Assembly: GCA_024640485.1 (NCBI GenBank)
Contig: JAHEEY010000073.1
Coordinates: 1-13,356 of the forward strand
Reading direction: 5' to 3'
DNA from: Chloroflexota bacterium
Lineage (GTDB): Bacteria; Chloroflexota; Anaerolineae; Promineifilales; Promineifilaceae
Length of the DNA stretch: 13,356 bases
A program made the translations under genes and the position numbers. Below are positions 1 through 6,330 of the stretch, in pieces. How positions within the stretch are numbered: the first letter of the stretch is position 1; the number at the start of each line of letters is the position of its first letter. The notes beneath the pieces are model-generated. The model made no database searches and was not told where the DNA came from. It saw only the letters and a list, made by a program, of their open reading frames with translations.

Positions 1-1
1 C

Positions 2-1201
2 ACCTTCTCGGCTGACGAACTGCATCTACTGCGCGCCGCCGAAGACCAAATCGACTCTGCCGTAATTCAGGGCTATGCCAGACACAAGCATCTGCAGTTC
101 ACCCGAGAGCTGGATACTATCTACCGGATAGATCGCATCCGTGATCAAGATCTCCCTTTCAGCGATATGCTCAACGCTGTCCTTCGGGAAGTGCTCTCAA
201 CCATTGAAGCGGAGATGGGGTTTGTGATGCTCTACAATAGAGCTGGAAAGCAGCTCGAGCTGCGGGCATCGACCCCCACGGATCTGTTTCAAAACTCAGC
301 CGACTATGCCCTGGTAGACCAGCTGGTACAGGAGTCTCTGGACAAAGGCACGCTGATACACCGGGACCAGGTAGGGAGCGGCATTCACTCTTTGATGTGT
401 CTGCCATTGATACTCAACGATCAAGTCATCGGCGTGCTGGGCACTATCAACCGCGTAGGCATGCGTGCTTTTACCCCCGCAGACCGCCGGCTGCTGGTGG
501 CCATTGGCAGTCAGGTAGATACCGCGATTTTCGAGCGCCGCGAGAAGCTGCAGCTGCGCCGGGTGCTGGGCCGATCAGTCGACCCCCGGGTGATGGAGCG
601 GCTGCTGGCTAATCCTGATGTCGACATTCTCAAAGGGGAAAGAACGGAGCTCTCGGTTCTCTACGCCGATATTCGCGGCTCTACCAGCCTGGCGGAAGAG
701 ACCGAACCGGAACTGCTGGTTGAATATATCAATGATTACCTGGCCCAAATGACCGAGGCGATCCTTTCTCACGAGGGTACCTTGGACAAATTCGTGGGCG
801 ATGAGGTGATGGCGCTGTTTGGCGCCCCCTTCCCTCAGGCAGACCACGCCCTACGGTCGGTCAGGGTGGGGCTGGCGATGCAAGCGGTTCACCAAGCGGC
901 GATGCCTCAATGGCGGGCTCGCGGCGTTAAAGCGGCCCACATTGGCATCGGCATCGCCACCGGTGAGCTGATCGTCGGCGAAATGGGCTGCGCCTACCGG
1001 ACTGATTACACGGTGATCGGCCGGGCAGCCAATTTGGGCGCCCGAATCTGCAGTGTTGCCGCCGGAGGACAGGTGCTGATCAGCCAGCGCACCTATGACC
1101 TGGTGAAAGAACGCGTCAAAGCGACCGCTGTCCCCAATCAGAATTTTAAGGGTGTGGACAAAGGTGTCACCGTCTATCACGTAACCGCAGTAATTGACTG
1201 A
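2..1201 (+). CDS. GAF-GAF-class III adenylate cyclase, 5' end outside window
   Basis: Predicted adenylate cyclase making cAMP from ATP under control of GAF sensor domains. The frame is open from base 2, so the first ATG inside (167) is not the true start; 399 codons are visible. Visible residues 1-25 read like the last helix of a first GAF domain. Residues about 50-178 form a complete second GAF. A linker typical of GAF-cyclase proteins follows, then a class III catalytic domain at about 210-399. Both metal-binding aspartates are present (D223 in YADIRG, D267 in FVGDEVM). The adenine-selecting pair K263 and D335 (TDYTVIG) and the transition-state pair N344/R348 (NLGAR) are also there, so it should be active and ATP-specific. 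No membrane segment is visible. The stop lies 42 bases before the M24 gene. The GAF ligand is unknown. Confidence 0.9.
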   Translation, partial: TFSADELHLLRAAEDQIDSAVIQGYARHKHLQFTRELDTIYRIDRIRDQDLPFSDMLNAVLREVLSTIEAEMGFVMLYNRAGKQLELRASTPTDLFQNSADYALVDQLVQESLDKGTLIHRDQVGSGIHSLMCLPLILNDQVIGVLGTINRVGMRAFTPADRRLLVAIGSQVDTAIFERREKLQLRRVLGRSVDPRVMERLLANPDVDILKGERTELSVLYADIRGSTSLAEETEPELLVEYINDYLAQMTEAILSHEGTLDKFVGDEVMALFGAPFPQADHALRSVRVGLAMQAVHQAAMPQWRARGVKAAHIGIGIATGELIVGEMGCAYRTDYTVIGRAANLGARICSVAAGGQVLISQRTYDLVKERVKATAVPNQNFKGVDKGVTVYHVTAVID

Positions 1202-1221
1202 ACCTAAACCTGAACCAACCA

Positions 1222-1238
1222 GGCGGCAGGGAGCCGCC
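1222..1238 (+). promoter_or_regulatory. Hairpin carrying the ribosome binding site of the M24 gene
   Basis: GGCGGC (1222-1227) pairs perfectly with GCCGCC (1233-1238), leaving a five-base loop AGGGA (1228-1232). The purine stretch AGGGAG at 1228-1233 is the only Shine-Dalgarno-like sequence before the ATG at 1244, about 10 bases away. The ribosome site therefore sits in the loop of a short GC-only stem. This could tune translation, or it could be chance in GC-rich spacer DNA. No T-run follows, so it is not an intrinsic terminator. Confidence 0.4.
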
Positions 1239-1243
1239 CAACT

Positions 1244-2440
1244 ATGATGGATGACAAATTACTTATTCAAGAAAAACTATCCCAGGCAACCGAGATCCTT
1301 GAGGAGCTTGATATCGATGTTTGGCTGACCTTTGTACGGGAGACACAGCTGCAGCCCGATCCGGCCCTGGAGCTGATTCTTGGCGCCGACATGACCTGGC
1401 ATTCCGCCTTTCTGGTCAGCCGCACCGGCCAGCACATCGCCATCATCGGCCAATTTGACGCCGAACATGTGCGATCCGTAGAAGCGTATGCTGAAATCGT
1501 CCCTTATGATGAAGGAATCGGAGTTCATCTGCGGGCGGCGCTGGACAGGCTCGCCCCCAATAAGATAGCGGTCAACTACTCCGAGTCCGATGTCGCCGCC
1601 GACGGGCTGACCCACGGCATGTATCTGACCCTTAGAAAGTATCTGGCTGGCACGCCCCATGCCGACAAGTTGATTTCCGCCGAACAAATTATCCGGGCGG
1701 TACGGGGCCGGAAAAGCGCTACTGAAATCCAGCGGGTGCGGCAAGCGATAGCCACCACGGAAGAGCTGTTTGATGAAGTGGAGCTGTTCGTCCAGCCGGG
1801 GATGAGCCAGCGCCAGATCGCCGACTTCGTCCAAGGCCGGATCGATGCCCTTGGATTGGGCTACGCCTGGCCTAAAGCCCACAATCCCATCGTCACCTGC
1901 GGCCCTCATTCCGCCGTCGGCCATGCCGCCCCTGGGGATGTCATTTTGGAGAAAGGCCATACGCTGCACCTGGATCTCGGAGTCAAAGAAAACAGCTACT
2001 GCTCCGACATCCAACGGATGTGGTATGTACTCAAAGACGGTGAGACCGCTGCCCCCGCTGACGTCCAGCATGCTTTTGACGTTGTCTACGGCGCCATCAA
2101 GGCAGGAGAATCCTATCTCCGTCCTGGCGCGTTGGGCTGGCAGGTAGATGAAGCCGCCCGTGATTTTATCGTCGATAACGGCTTTCCTGAGTATAAACAT
2201 GCCTTCGGCCACCTTCTGGGACGCTCAGCCCATGATGGCGCCACCGTGCTAGGTCCCCGATGGGAACGGTACTTAGGCGTCTGTGAACTCGCCGTCGAAC
2301 CGGGCAACATCTTCACTTTAGAGCTGCATGTGCTGGTGCCGGATCGAGGCATGATGAGCCTGGAAGAAGATGTCCTGGTTACCGAAGATGGCATTGTCTA
2401 TTTAAGCACCCCGCAGCGAGCGCTGCGATATATCAGGTAG
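1244..2440 (+). CDS. M24 family metallopeptidase (Xaa-Pro aminopeptidase/prolidase-like)
   Basis: A 398-residue protein with the pita-bread fold of M24 peptidases, which cleave N-terminal residues ahead of proline or related bonds using two metal ions. Residues 1-150 match the creatinase-type N-terminal domain. Residues about 160-390 are the catalytic domain. All five metal ligands can be placed: D244 (LHLDLG), D255 (CSDIQR), H323 (FGHLLG), E360 (TLELHV) and E375 (LEEDVLVT). H222 (GPHSAVGH) matches the substrate-side histidine of M24B enzymes. No signal peptide is seen, so it is probably cytoplasmic. ATG 1244 is followed at once by ATG 1247; either could be used with AGGGAG at 1228. It ends 7 bases before the methyltransferase, suggesting co-translation. 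The exact substrate cannot be read from sequence. Confidence 0.9.
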   Translation: MMDDKLLIQEKLSQATEILEELDIDVWLTFVRETQLQPDPALELILGADMTWHSAFLVSRTGQHIAIIGQFDAEHVRSVEAYAEIVPYDEGIGVHLRAALDRLAPNKIAVNYSESDVAADGLTHGMYLTLRKYLAGTPHADKLISAEQIIRAVRGRKSATEIQRVRQAIATTEELFDEVELFVQPGMSQRQIADFVQGRIDALGLGYAWPKAHNPIVTCGPHSAVGHAAPGDVILEKGHTLHLDLGVKENSYCSDIQRMWYVLKDGETAAPADVQHAFDVVYGAIKAGESYLRPGALGWQVDEAARDFIVDNGFPEYKHAFGHLLGRSAHDGATVLGPRWERYLGVCELAVEPGNIFTLELHVLVPDRGMMSLEEDVLVTEDGIVYLSTPQRALRYIR

Positions 2441-2447
2441 CCGCTTC

Positions 2448-3308
2448 ATGATGAACAGCCACGTCTGCCCCTATGTCTTGTCCCACTATCAGGTTTCTGC
2501 CATATCGGAAGCGCGTCAGGCGGGACAGAACTCGGCCGCCATCTCCTTGGATCTGGGGTTGACCCAAACGTCGGTGCAGATTCATACCGACTATATCAGC
2601 CTGCCAGATGACCAACAGCTGACCTGGTCCCAGTTAGAGTTGATCAGCCGGAACGAATTAACCTGCTATACCATCTCCGGCGGTGAGATTGAAAAGATTC
2701 AGTTTTACTCCGACTTCCAGAACCGGTTTTACAGCCTCATGCCTACGCTCAGGGCACCCACCATGCTGATCTCCGGCATTCCCATGCACCGCATCAAAGA
2801 TACCGATCCCCATCGGGATACCCTGAGCAAAATCAGGGCCGTATCTCCTGTGGTGGGCCCGGTCCTGGACACTACCATGGGATTGGGCTACACCGCTATC
2901 GAAGCCGCCAAAGCGGCAGAGCATGTCACCACTATTGAACTGGACCCGACTGTGGAAGAAGTGTGCCGCCGTAATCCTTGGTCTCAGGGGCTGTTTGACA
3001 ACCCAAAAATCAGCCGGCTCATCGGCGATGCCTATGATGTTATCGAGCAGTTTGAAGACGGTTCATTTTCGCGGATTGTCCACGATCCGCCGATGTTCAG
3101 CCTGGCTGGAGACCTCTATTCAGCTGATTTTTACCGCCAGCTGCTCCGTGTCCTCAAGCCAAGAGGGCGCCTTTTTCACTACATCGGCGATCCAAAGAGC
3201 CGATCCGGCAGCGGTGTTACCCGGGGTGTGGTCCGCCGGCTGCATGAGGCCGGTTTCCAGCGCGTGAAGCCGCGCCCAGAAGCTTTCGGCGTGGTCGCCT
3301 ACAACTAG
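2448..3308 (+). CDS. SAM-dependent methyltransferase, COG2521-like (DPP motif)
   Basis: A 286-residue protein whose C-terminal two thirds is a Rossmann-type methyltransferase. Motif I is VLDTTMGLGYTA (139-150), with the acidic ribose-binding E164 in TIELD and GDA at 193-195. A catalytic DPP at 213-215 (VHDPPMF) is of the (D/N)PP type found in many DNA, RNA and protein amino-methyltransferases. The sequence from GIPMHR (110-115) on matches, from memory, the family annotated as predicted archaeal-type methyltransferase (COG2521); its substrate is not known to me. Residues 1-105 form a separate N-terminal region I do not recognise. The ATG at 2448 follows the M24 stop by 7 bases, with AGGTAG at about 2435-2440 as ribosome site overlapping that stop. 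This implies translational coupling and perhaps a shared process. Confidence 0.82.
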   Translation: MMNSHVCPYVLSHYQVSAISEARQAGQNSAAISLDLGLTQTSVQIHTDYISLPDDQQLTWSQLELISRNELTCYTISGGEIEKIQFYSDFQNRFYSLMPTLRAPTMLISGIPMHRIKDTDPHRDTLSKIRAVSPVVGPVLDTTMGLGYTAIEAAKAAEHVTTIELDPTVEEVCRRNPWSQGLFDNPKISRLIGDAYDVIEQFEDGSFSRIVHDPPMFSLAGDLYSADFYRQLLRVLKPRGRLFHYIGDPKSRSGSGVTRGVVRRLHEAGFQRVKPRPEAFGVVAYN

Positions 3309-3353
3309 GAGCAAACCGCCCATTCCGCTCATTCAACGCTTGGAGAAGGATCC

Positions 3354-4040
3354 ATGCAGGCAATTTTGGTGGCGAGAACCCCAGACGAACAAGATATCTT
3401 GGCCTTTGTGTTGAAACAGCTAGGGCTGCGCGTGGCCACAAGCCCTGATCTTAATACGGTCATTGACCGCTGGCTAGAGCGTCCCTCCGACTTGATCGTT
3501 ACCGCTTGGGGCGAGGGCAGTGAACTAACCAATGAGATCATGGCGCTAAGAAGCGTCACTCAGGCGCCTTTGATCCTCATGGTCAATCCCCCAACTGAGA
3601 ATCAGCTGTGCCGACTGCTTCAAGCCGGTGCCGACATCGTCCTTAATCGTCCAGTAGCGCCCCTGATCCTGACCGAATATATCCGGGCTGTTTTACGGCG
3701 TACCCAAACCGTGCCCACATTCGTTTTGCCCCGGCTCACGCTGCCCGATATCACCCTTAACCCTGACAGTCGGGAGGTGACCGTCTCCGGGCAGCCTCCC
3801 AGCCGCCTGACTCAGCTTGAATTCCGCTTGCTCTACGTCTTGATGGTGAACCGGGGTCAAGTTATCCCCATCGACATGATCGTCGAACGCGTCTGGGGAT
3901 ACCCTGGGCATGGAAACCGGGAGCTGGTCCGAGGGTTGGTAAGCCGCTTACGCCGCAAGATAGAACCGGGCACAGGGGAGCCTACCTTTATTCAAAATGT
4001 CCCTGGAGTGGGCTACCGTTTCTTCTTGGAAGAGGATTAG
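3354..4040 (+). CDS. OmpR-type winged-helix regulator with degenerate receiver domain
   Basis: A 228-residue DNA-binding protein with response-regulator layout. Residues 1-118 have the length and strand/helix pattern of a receiver domain but lack its chemistry. R8/T9 stand where the acidic pair should be, A51 (DLIVTAW) replaces the phosphoacceptor aspartate, and R99 (LNRP) replaces the conserved lysine. Residues about 125-226 are a typical trans_reg_C winged helix (LTQLEFRLL, VERVWGY, the recognition region ELVRGLVSRLRRKIE, and NVPGVGYRF). It should bind DNA as a dimer without classical phosphorylation. No histidine kinase gene lies nearby. GGAGAAGGA at 3342-3350 is a strong ribosome site for ATG 3354. 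It lies 45 bases after the methyltransferase and is the last gene of the tight run. Confidence 0.88.
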   Translation: MQAILVARTPDEQDILAFVLKQLGLRVATSPDLNTVIDRWLERPSDLIVTAWGEGSELTNEIMALRSVTQAPLILMVNPPTENQLCRLLQAGADIVLNRPVAPLILTEYIRAVLRRTQTVPTFVLPRLTLPDITLNPDSREVTVSGQPPSRLTQLEFRLLYVLMVNRGQVIPIDMIVERVWGYPGHGNRELVRGLVSRLRRKIEPGTGEPTFIQNVPGVGYRFFLEED

Positions 4041-4335
4041 CTGCCTCTTTTGCTTTTAGGACTACCGTAGAGTCACGCTCTATCCACCATATCTATACAC
4101 ATTTGGGACATATCAGCCCCTTTTTGGATGATTTTCATACATCATTTACGCTGAAATTTGCACGGTATTGGTTTATTTTTCTGCATCAAACTAATATCGC
4201 GCTCGGATTTCTGTCAGCAAGCGGCACCAGACATATGGGCACCAGCATGGTTGAGGATTTTTCGTCTCAATCTGTGGTTTTAGGCTTCCGCTTTCTGGAC
4301 ACAACATAAATCTGCGCATTCTCAAGGAGTTGATG
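4041..4335. other. AT-richer noncoding gap before the zinc-ribbon gene
   Basis: No credible gene is seen. A 68-codon frame at 4103-4309 starts at TTG without a ribosome site and has no family resemblance. Short inverted repeats (TAGAG/CTCTA near 4070-4085; ATGAT/ATCAT near 4128-4146) are too weak to call terminators. CATAAA at 4305-4310 resembles a -10 element but has no convincing -35 partner. The promoter of the LysW-like gene probably lies here. Confidence 0.5.
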
Positions 4336-4590
4336 ATGCCCAGTCTGAACAAAACGACGTACTGTCCCGAATGCCAAGGCAAAATAGCACTGAAGAAAGC
4401 CCCCAGATTAGGTCAGACCGTTGTCTGCAGCAGCTGCCGGACACGGCTAGAGGTCATTGAAACTGAGCCCCTGGAATTGGATTGGAGCTTTGACGATGAT
4501 GACGACGAGGGCGACGATTTCCGTGAATTCGAATCTGATTACGATGCCTATGACGAAGATCTTGATTCGCGGATATACTCCAATTACTAG
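4336..4590 (+). CDS. LysW-like zinc-ribbon protein with acidic tail
   Basis: A small protein of 84 residues. The N-terminal half (about 8-50) is a four-cysteine zinc ribbon: C10 and C13 (CPEC), C31 and C34 (CSSC), followed by LEVI and PLELDW. This pattern matches LysW/ArgW amino-group carrier proteins of lysine and arginine biosynthesis. The tail is extremely acidic: 16 of residues 53-77 are Asp or Glu. LysW carriers end in a glutamate, usually EDWGE, that accepts the substrate; this protein ends in SNY, so it is unlikely to carry in the usual way. No lysX, lysZ or lysY neighbour is present. ATG 4336 was chosen because AAGGAG (4324-4329) is six bases upstream; ATG 4333 and TTG 4330 are in frame but too close. 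Role unknown; an acidic adaptor or zinc-ribbon partner is possible. Confidence 0.75.
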   Translation: MPSLNKTTYCPECQGKIALKKAPRLGQTVVCSSCRTRLEVIETEPLELDWSFDDDDDEGDDFREFESDYDAYDEDLDSRIYSNY

Positions 4591-5112
4591 AGTGGGCTGC
4601 TTTTCCGGGGCAGGAACTGCTGGCTGGACTTTGAACATAGCCCAAACTCCTCCATAAGGCTGTTGGTAGACTCTTTTTCCCTGCACTATCTGGGCCACTG
4701 CTTCAAACAGGAATTGGCATAAAATCACGCCAAATGGTTGAGCACTCAGAACAACGAATCAAGTAAGAAGCGTTCACCTTATCCGCACAATCGTCAGCAT
4801 GCCCGGCATTTTAGGACGACGTTTGAGGTAACACTATAGTCATCTTGGGCAGAGTTAGGTATACTGACTCTGCCTTTTTTGTTTTATGCTTCACGGAACA
4901 TTTCGGGAGCGGCCTGTCGGGGGAAGATGCGCGGAAGTAAGGTTGACGCGCCTCTCGATCCAAGCCCAATCTGCTGGATTTCTCTGAACCCGCCAGATAC
5001 CGAATTGTGCCTGCCCATAGGACCAGCACGCTGCCAAAGGTCAAATTCACCTTGGTAATGCAATGCCCACAGACGTAGTAAGTAGCTACAGTATCAGGGA
5101 GCGAAAGAATCG
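4591..5112. other. 522-base noncoding interval, split by a terminator
   Basis: No convincing coding frame is seen on either strand. The minus frame 4811-5119 has biased composition, no ribosome site and runs through the terminator. The left part (4591-4847) ends at the intrinsic terminator 4848-4880; TAAAAT at 4720-4725 resembles a -10 box but lacks a clear -35. The right part (4881-5112) must hold the promoter of the sugar module. TTGGTA (5052-5057) and TAGTAA (5076-5081), 18 bases apart, are a weak candidate. AGGGAG at 5096-5101 is the ribosome site for ATG 5113. Confidence 0.5.
4848..4880 (+). terminator. Strong intrinsic terminator
   Basis: GGCAGAGTTAG (4848-4858) pairs with CTGACTCTGCC (4864-4874), an 11-base-pair stem with one T-G wobble and a five-base loop. 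Six T (4875-4880), then G and four more T, follow directly. It is oriented for rightward transcripts and lies 257 bases after the LysW-like stop. It closes either a long 3' untranslated region or an unannotated RNA, and isolates the downstream sugar module. Confidence 0.9.
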
Positions 5113-6255
5113 ATGGCAAAGAAAGTGTTAGTGAGCGGCTGCTTCGACCTTCTCCACAGCGGCCATATCGCCTTCTTCAAAGAAGCCGCCAGCTATGGTG
5201 ATCTCTTTGTGGCCTTAGGCTCGGACCGGACAGTCTTCGAGCTCAAAGGGCGCACCCCAGTGAATAACGAATCTGAGCGGCTTTTCATGGTCAAGTCGTC
5301 GAAATATGTCAAGGACGCCTTTGTATCTCAAGGCTCGGGAATGCTCGATTTCATTGGTGAGTTCAACACGGTGCAGCCAGACTTGTTCATTGTGAACGAA
5401 GAGGGGAACACCCCGGAAAAACAGAAACTGTGCCAGGATCATGGGGTGGAGTACGCCGTACTGAAGAGAGAACCCCACGCCGGCTTGACGCCTCGATCCA
5501 CCACCGATCTGAGAACGGTCGATCAGATGCCGTTTCGCATTGATCTGGCAGGCGGTTGGTTGGATCAGCCGTATGTATCCAAGCATTATCCTGGCTCAGT
5601 GGTCACGATTTCTATCGAACCTACGATCTTGTTTAATGATCGCAGCGGTATGGCCTCCAGCACCAGACGAGCCGCCCTGGAAATGTGGGGGCCGCGGCTG
5701 CCGGCCGGCAGTCATGAGAAATTGGCAAAAGTGCTGTTCTGCTACGATAATCCCCCGGGAACAGAAACGATCTCTGGCTCGCAGGATTCCATTGGAATCG
5801 TATTTCCCGGCCTGGCTAAAGCCAACTACGACGGTCAATATTGGCCGGAGAACATCGAGCGCATACAGGATGAGATCTCGCTCAACTTCGTGGAAAGCGC
5901 CTTGTATTTAGTGACCTTGGGCCCTCGCCATGCCGGATATGATGTCCTTGACAATACCCGAATTGACAGCGCCGGGGCGAAAGCGCTAGCGGATGCCGCC
6001 GAAGGGTGTTGGCAGGCGATTCAACAGCGAGACGTCACCCAATTCGGCCGGTTTATCCGGGCTGGGTTTGAAGCCCAGATCGCCATGTTCCCGAACATGA
6101 TGAATGATGCCGTGGCCGCTCTCATCGAGAAATACCGGGACTCTGCTCTCGGCTGGAAATTATCCGGGGCTGGCGGTGGCGGTTATCTCATCCTGGTGTC
6201 AGACAAGCCTATCCCCAATGCCGTGCGTGTGGTCGCCAGACGGGAGCATGATTAG
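5113..6255 (+). CDS. Fused nucleotidyltransferase / GHMP sugar kinase
   Basis: A 380-residue two-domain protein. Residues 1-135 are a cytidylyltransferase-like domain of the TagD/HldE C-terminal type, with GCFDLLHSGH at 9-18 containing the HxGH nucleotide-binding motif. Residues 139-375 are a GHMP-superfamily kinase: substrate segment MPFRIDLAGGWLD (139-151), a glycine/serine phosphate loop SGMASST (178-184), GSQDS (222-226) matching the GxQD segment of HddA-type sugar 1-kinases, and the C-terminal SGAGGGG (351-357). Together the domains suggest phosphorylation of a sugar at C1 and then nucleotidyl transfer, giving an activated sugar from one chain. This resembles the logic of HldE or FKP, but with a different pairing of folds. 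The kinase half is short for HddA (about 240 versus 330-350 residues). The GDP-mannose 3,5-epimerase follows 75 bases later. The sugar and the nucleotide are unknown. Confidence 0.82.
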   Translation: MAKKVLVSGCFDLLHSGHIAFFKEAASYGDLFVALGSDRTVFELKGRTPVNNESERLFMVKSSKYVKDAFVSQGSGMLDFIGEFNTVQPDLFIVNEEGNTPEKQKLCQDHGVEYAVLKREPHAGLTPRSTTDLRTVDQMPFRIDLAGGWLDQPYVSKHYPGSVVTISIEPTILFNDRSGMASSTRRAALEMWGPRLPAGSHEKLAKVLFCYDNPPGTETISGSQDSIGIVFPGLAKANYDGQYWPENIERIQDEISLNFVESALYLVTLGPRHAGYDVLDNTRIDSAGAKALADAAEGCWQAIQQRDVTQFGRFIRAGFEAQIAMFPNMMNDAVAALIEKYRDSALGWKLSGAGGGGYLILVSDKPIPNAVRVVARREHD

Positions 6256-6266
6256 GGCAAGATACC

Positions 6267-6292
6267 ACAGCAGATTGCTGTTAATCAGCAGT
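6267..6292 (+). other. Two mutually exclusive small hairpins before the epimerase gene
   Basis: ACAGCA (6267-6272) can pair with TGCTGT (6276-6281). Alternatively ATTGCTG (6274-6280) can pair with CAGCAGT (6286-6292), including one T-G wobble. The middle segment cannot do both. The element lies between the kinase stop (6255) and the epimerase ribosome site GAGAGG (6318-6323). It could be a small switch or a processing signal, but the stems are short and chance is not excluded. Confidence 0.3.
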
Positions 6293-6330
6293 CATATTTG
6301 ATTGATTTGAACATTTTGAGAGGTTAATGA

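Noticed and set aside
1277..2212. 311-codon open frame on the minus strand
   Set aside because: It is antisense to the M24 peptidase, whose five metal ligands are in place. Long shadow frames are common in GC-rich genes.
4103..4309. 68-codon plus-strand frame in the gap before the LysW-like gene
   Set aside because: TTG start, no ribosome site, no family resemblance, and composition like the surrounding noncoding DNA.
4336..4590. Calling the zinc-ribbon gene a true lysW carrier
   Set aside because: The terminal carrier glutamate is absent and no lysine/arginine LysW-pathway genes are adjacent, so only 'LysW-like' is supported.
4811..5119. 102-codon minus-strand frame in the gap before the sugar module
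   Set aside because: No ribosome site or known family; it runs through an intrinsic terminator and overlaps the likely promoter of the kinase gene.
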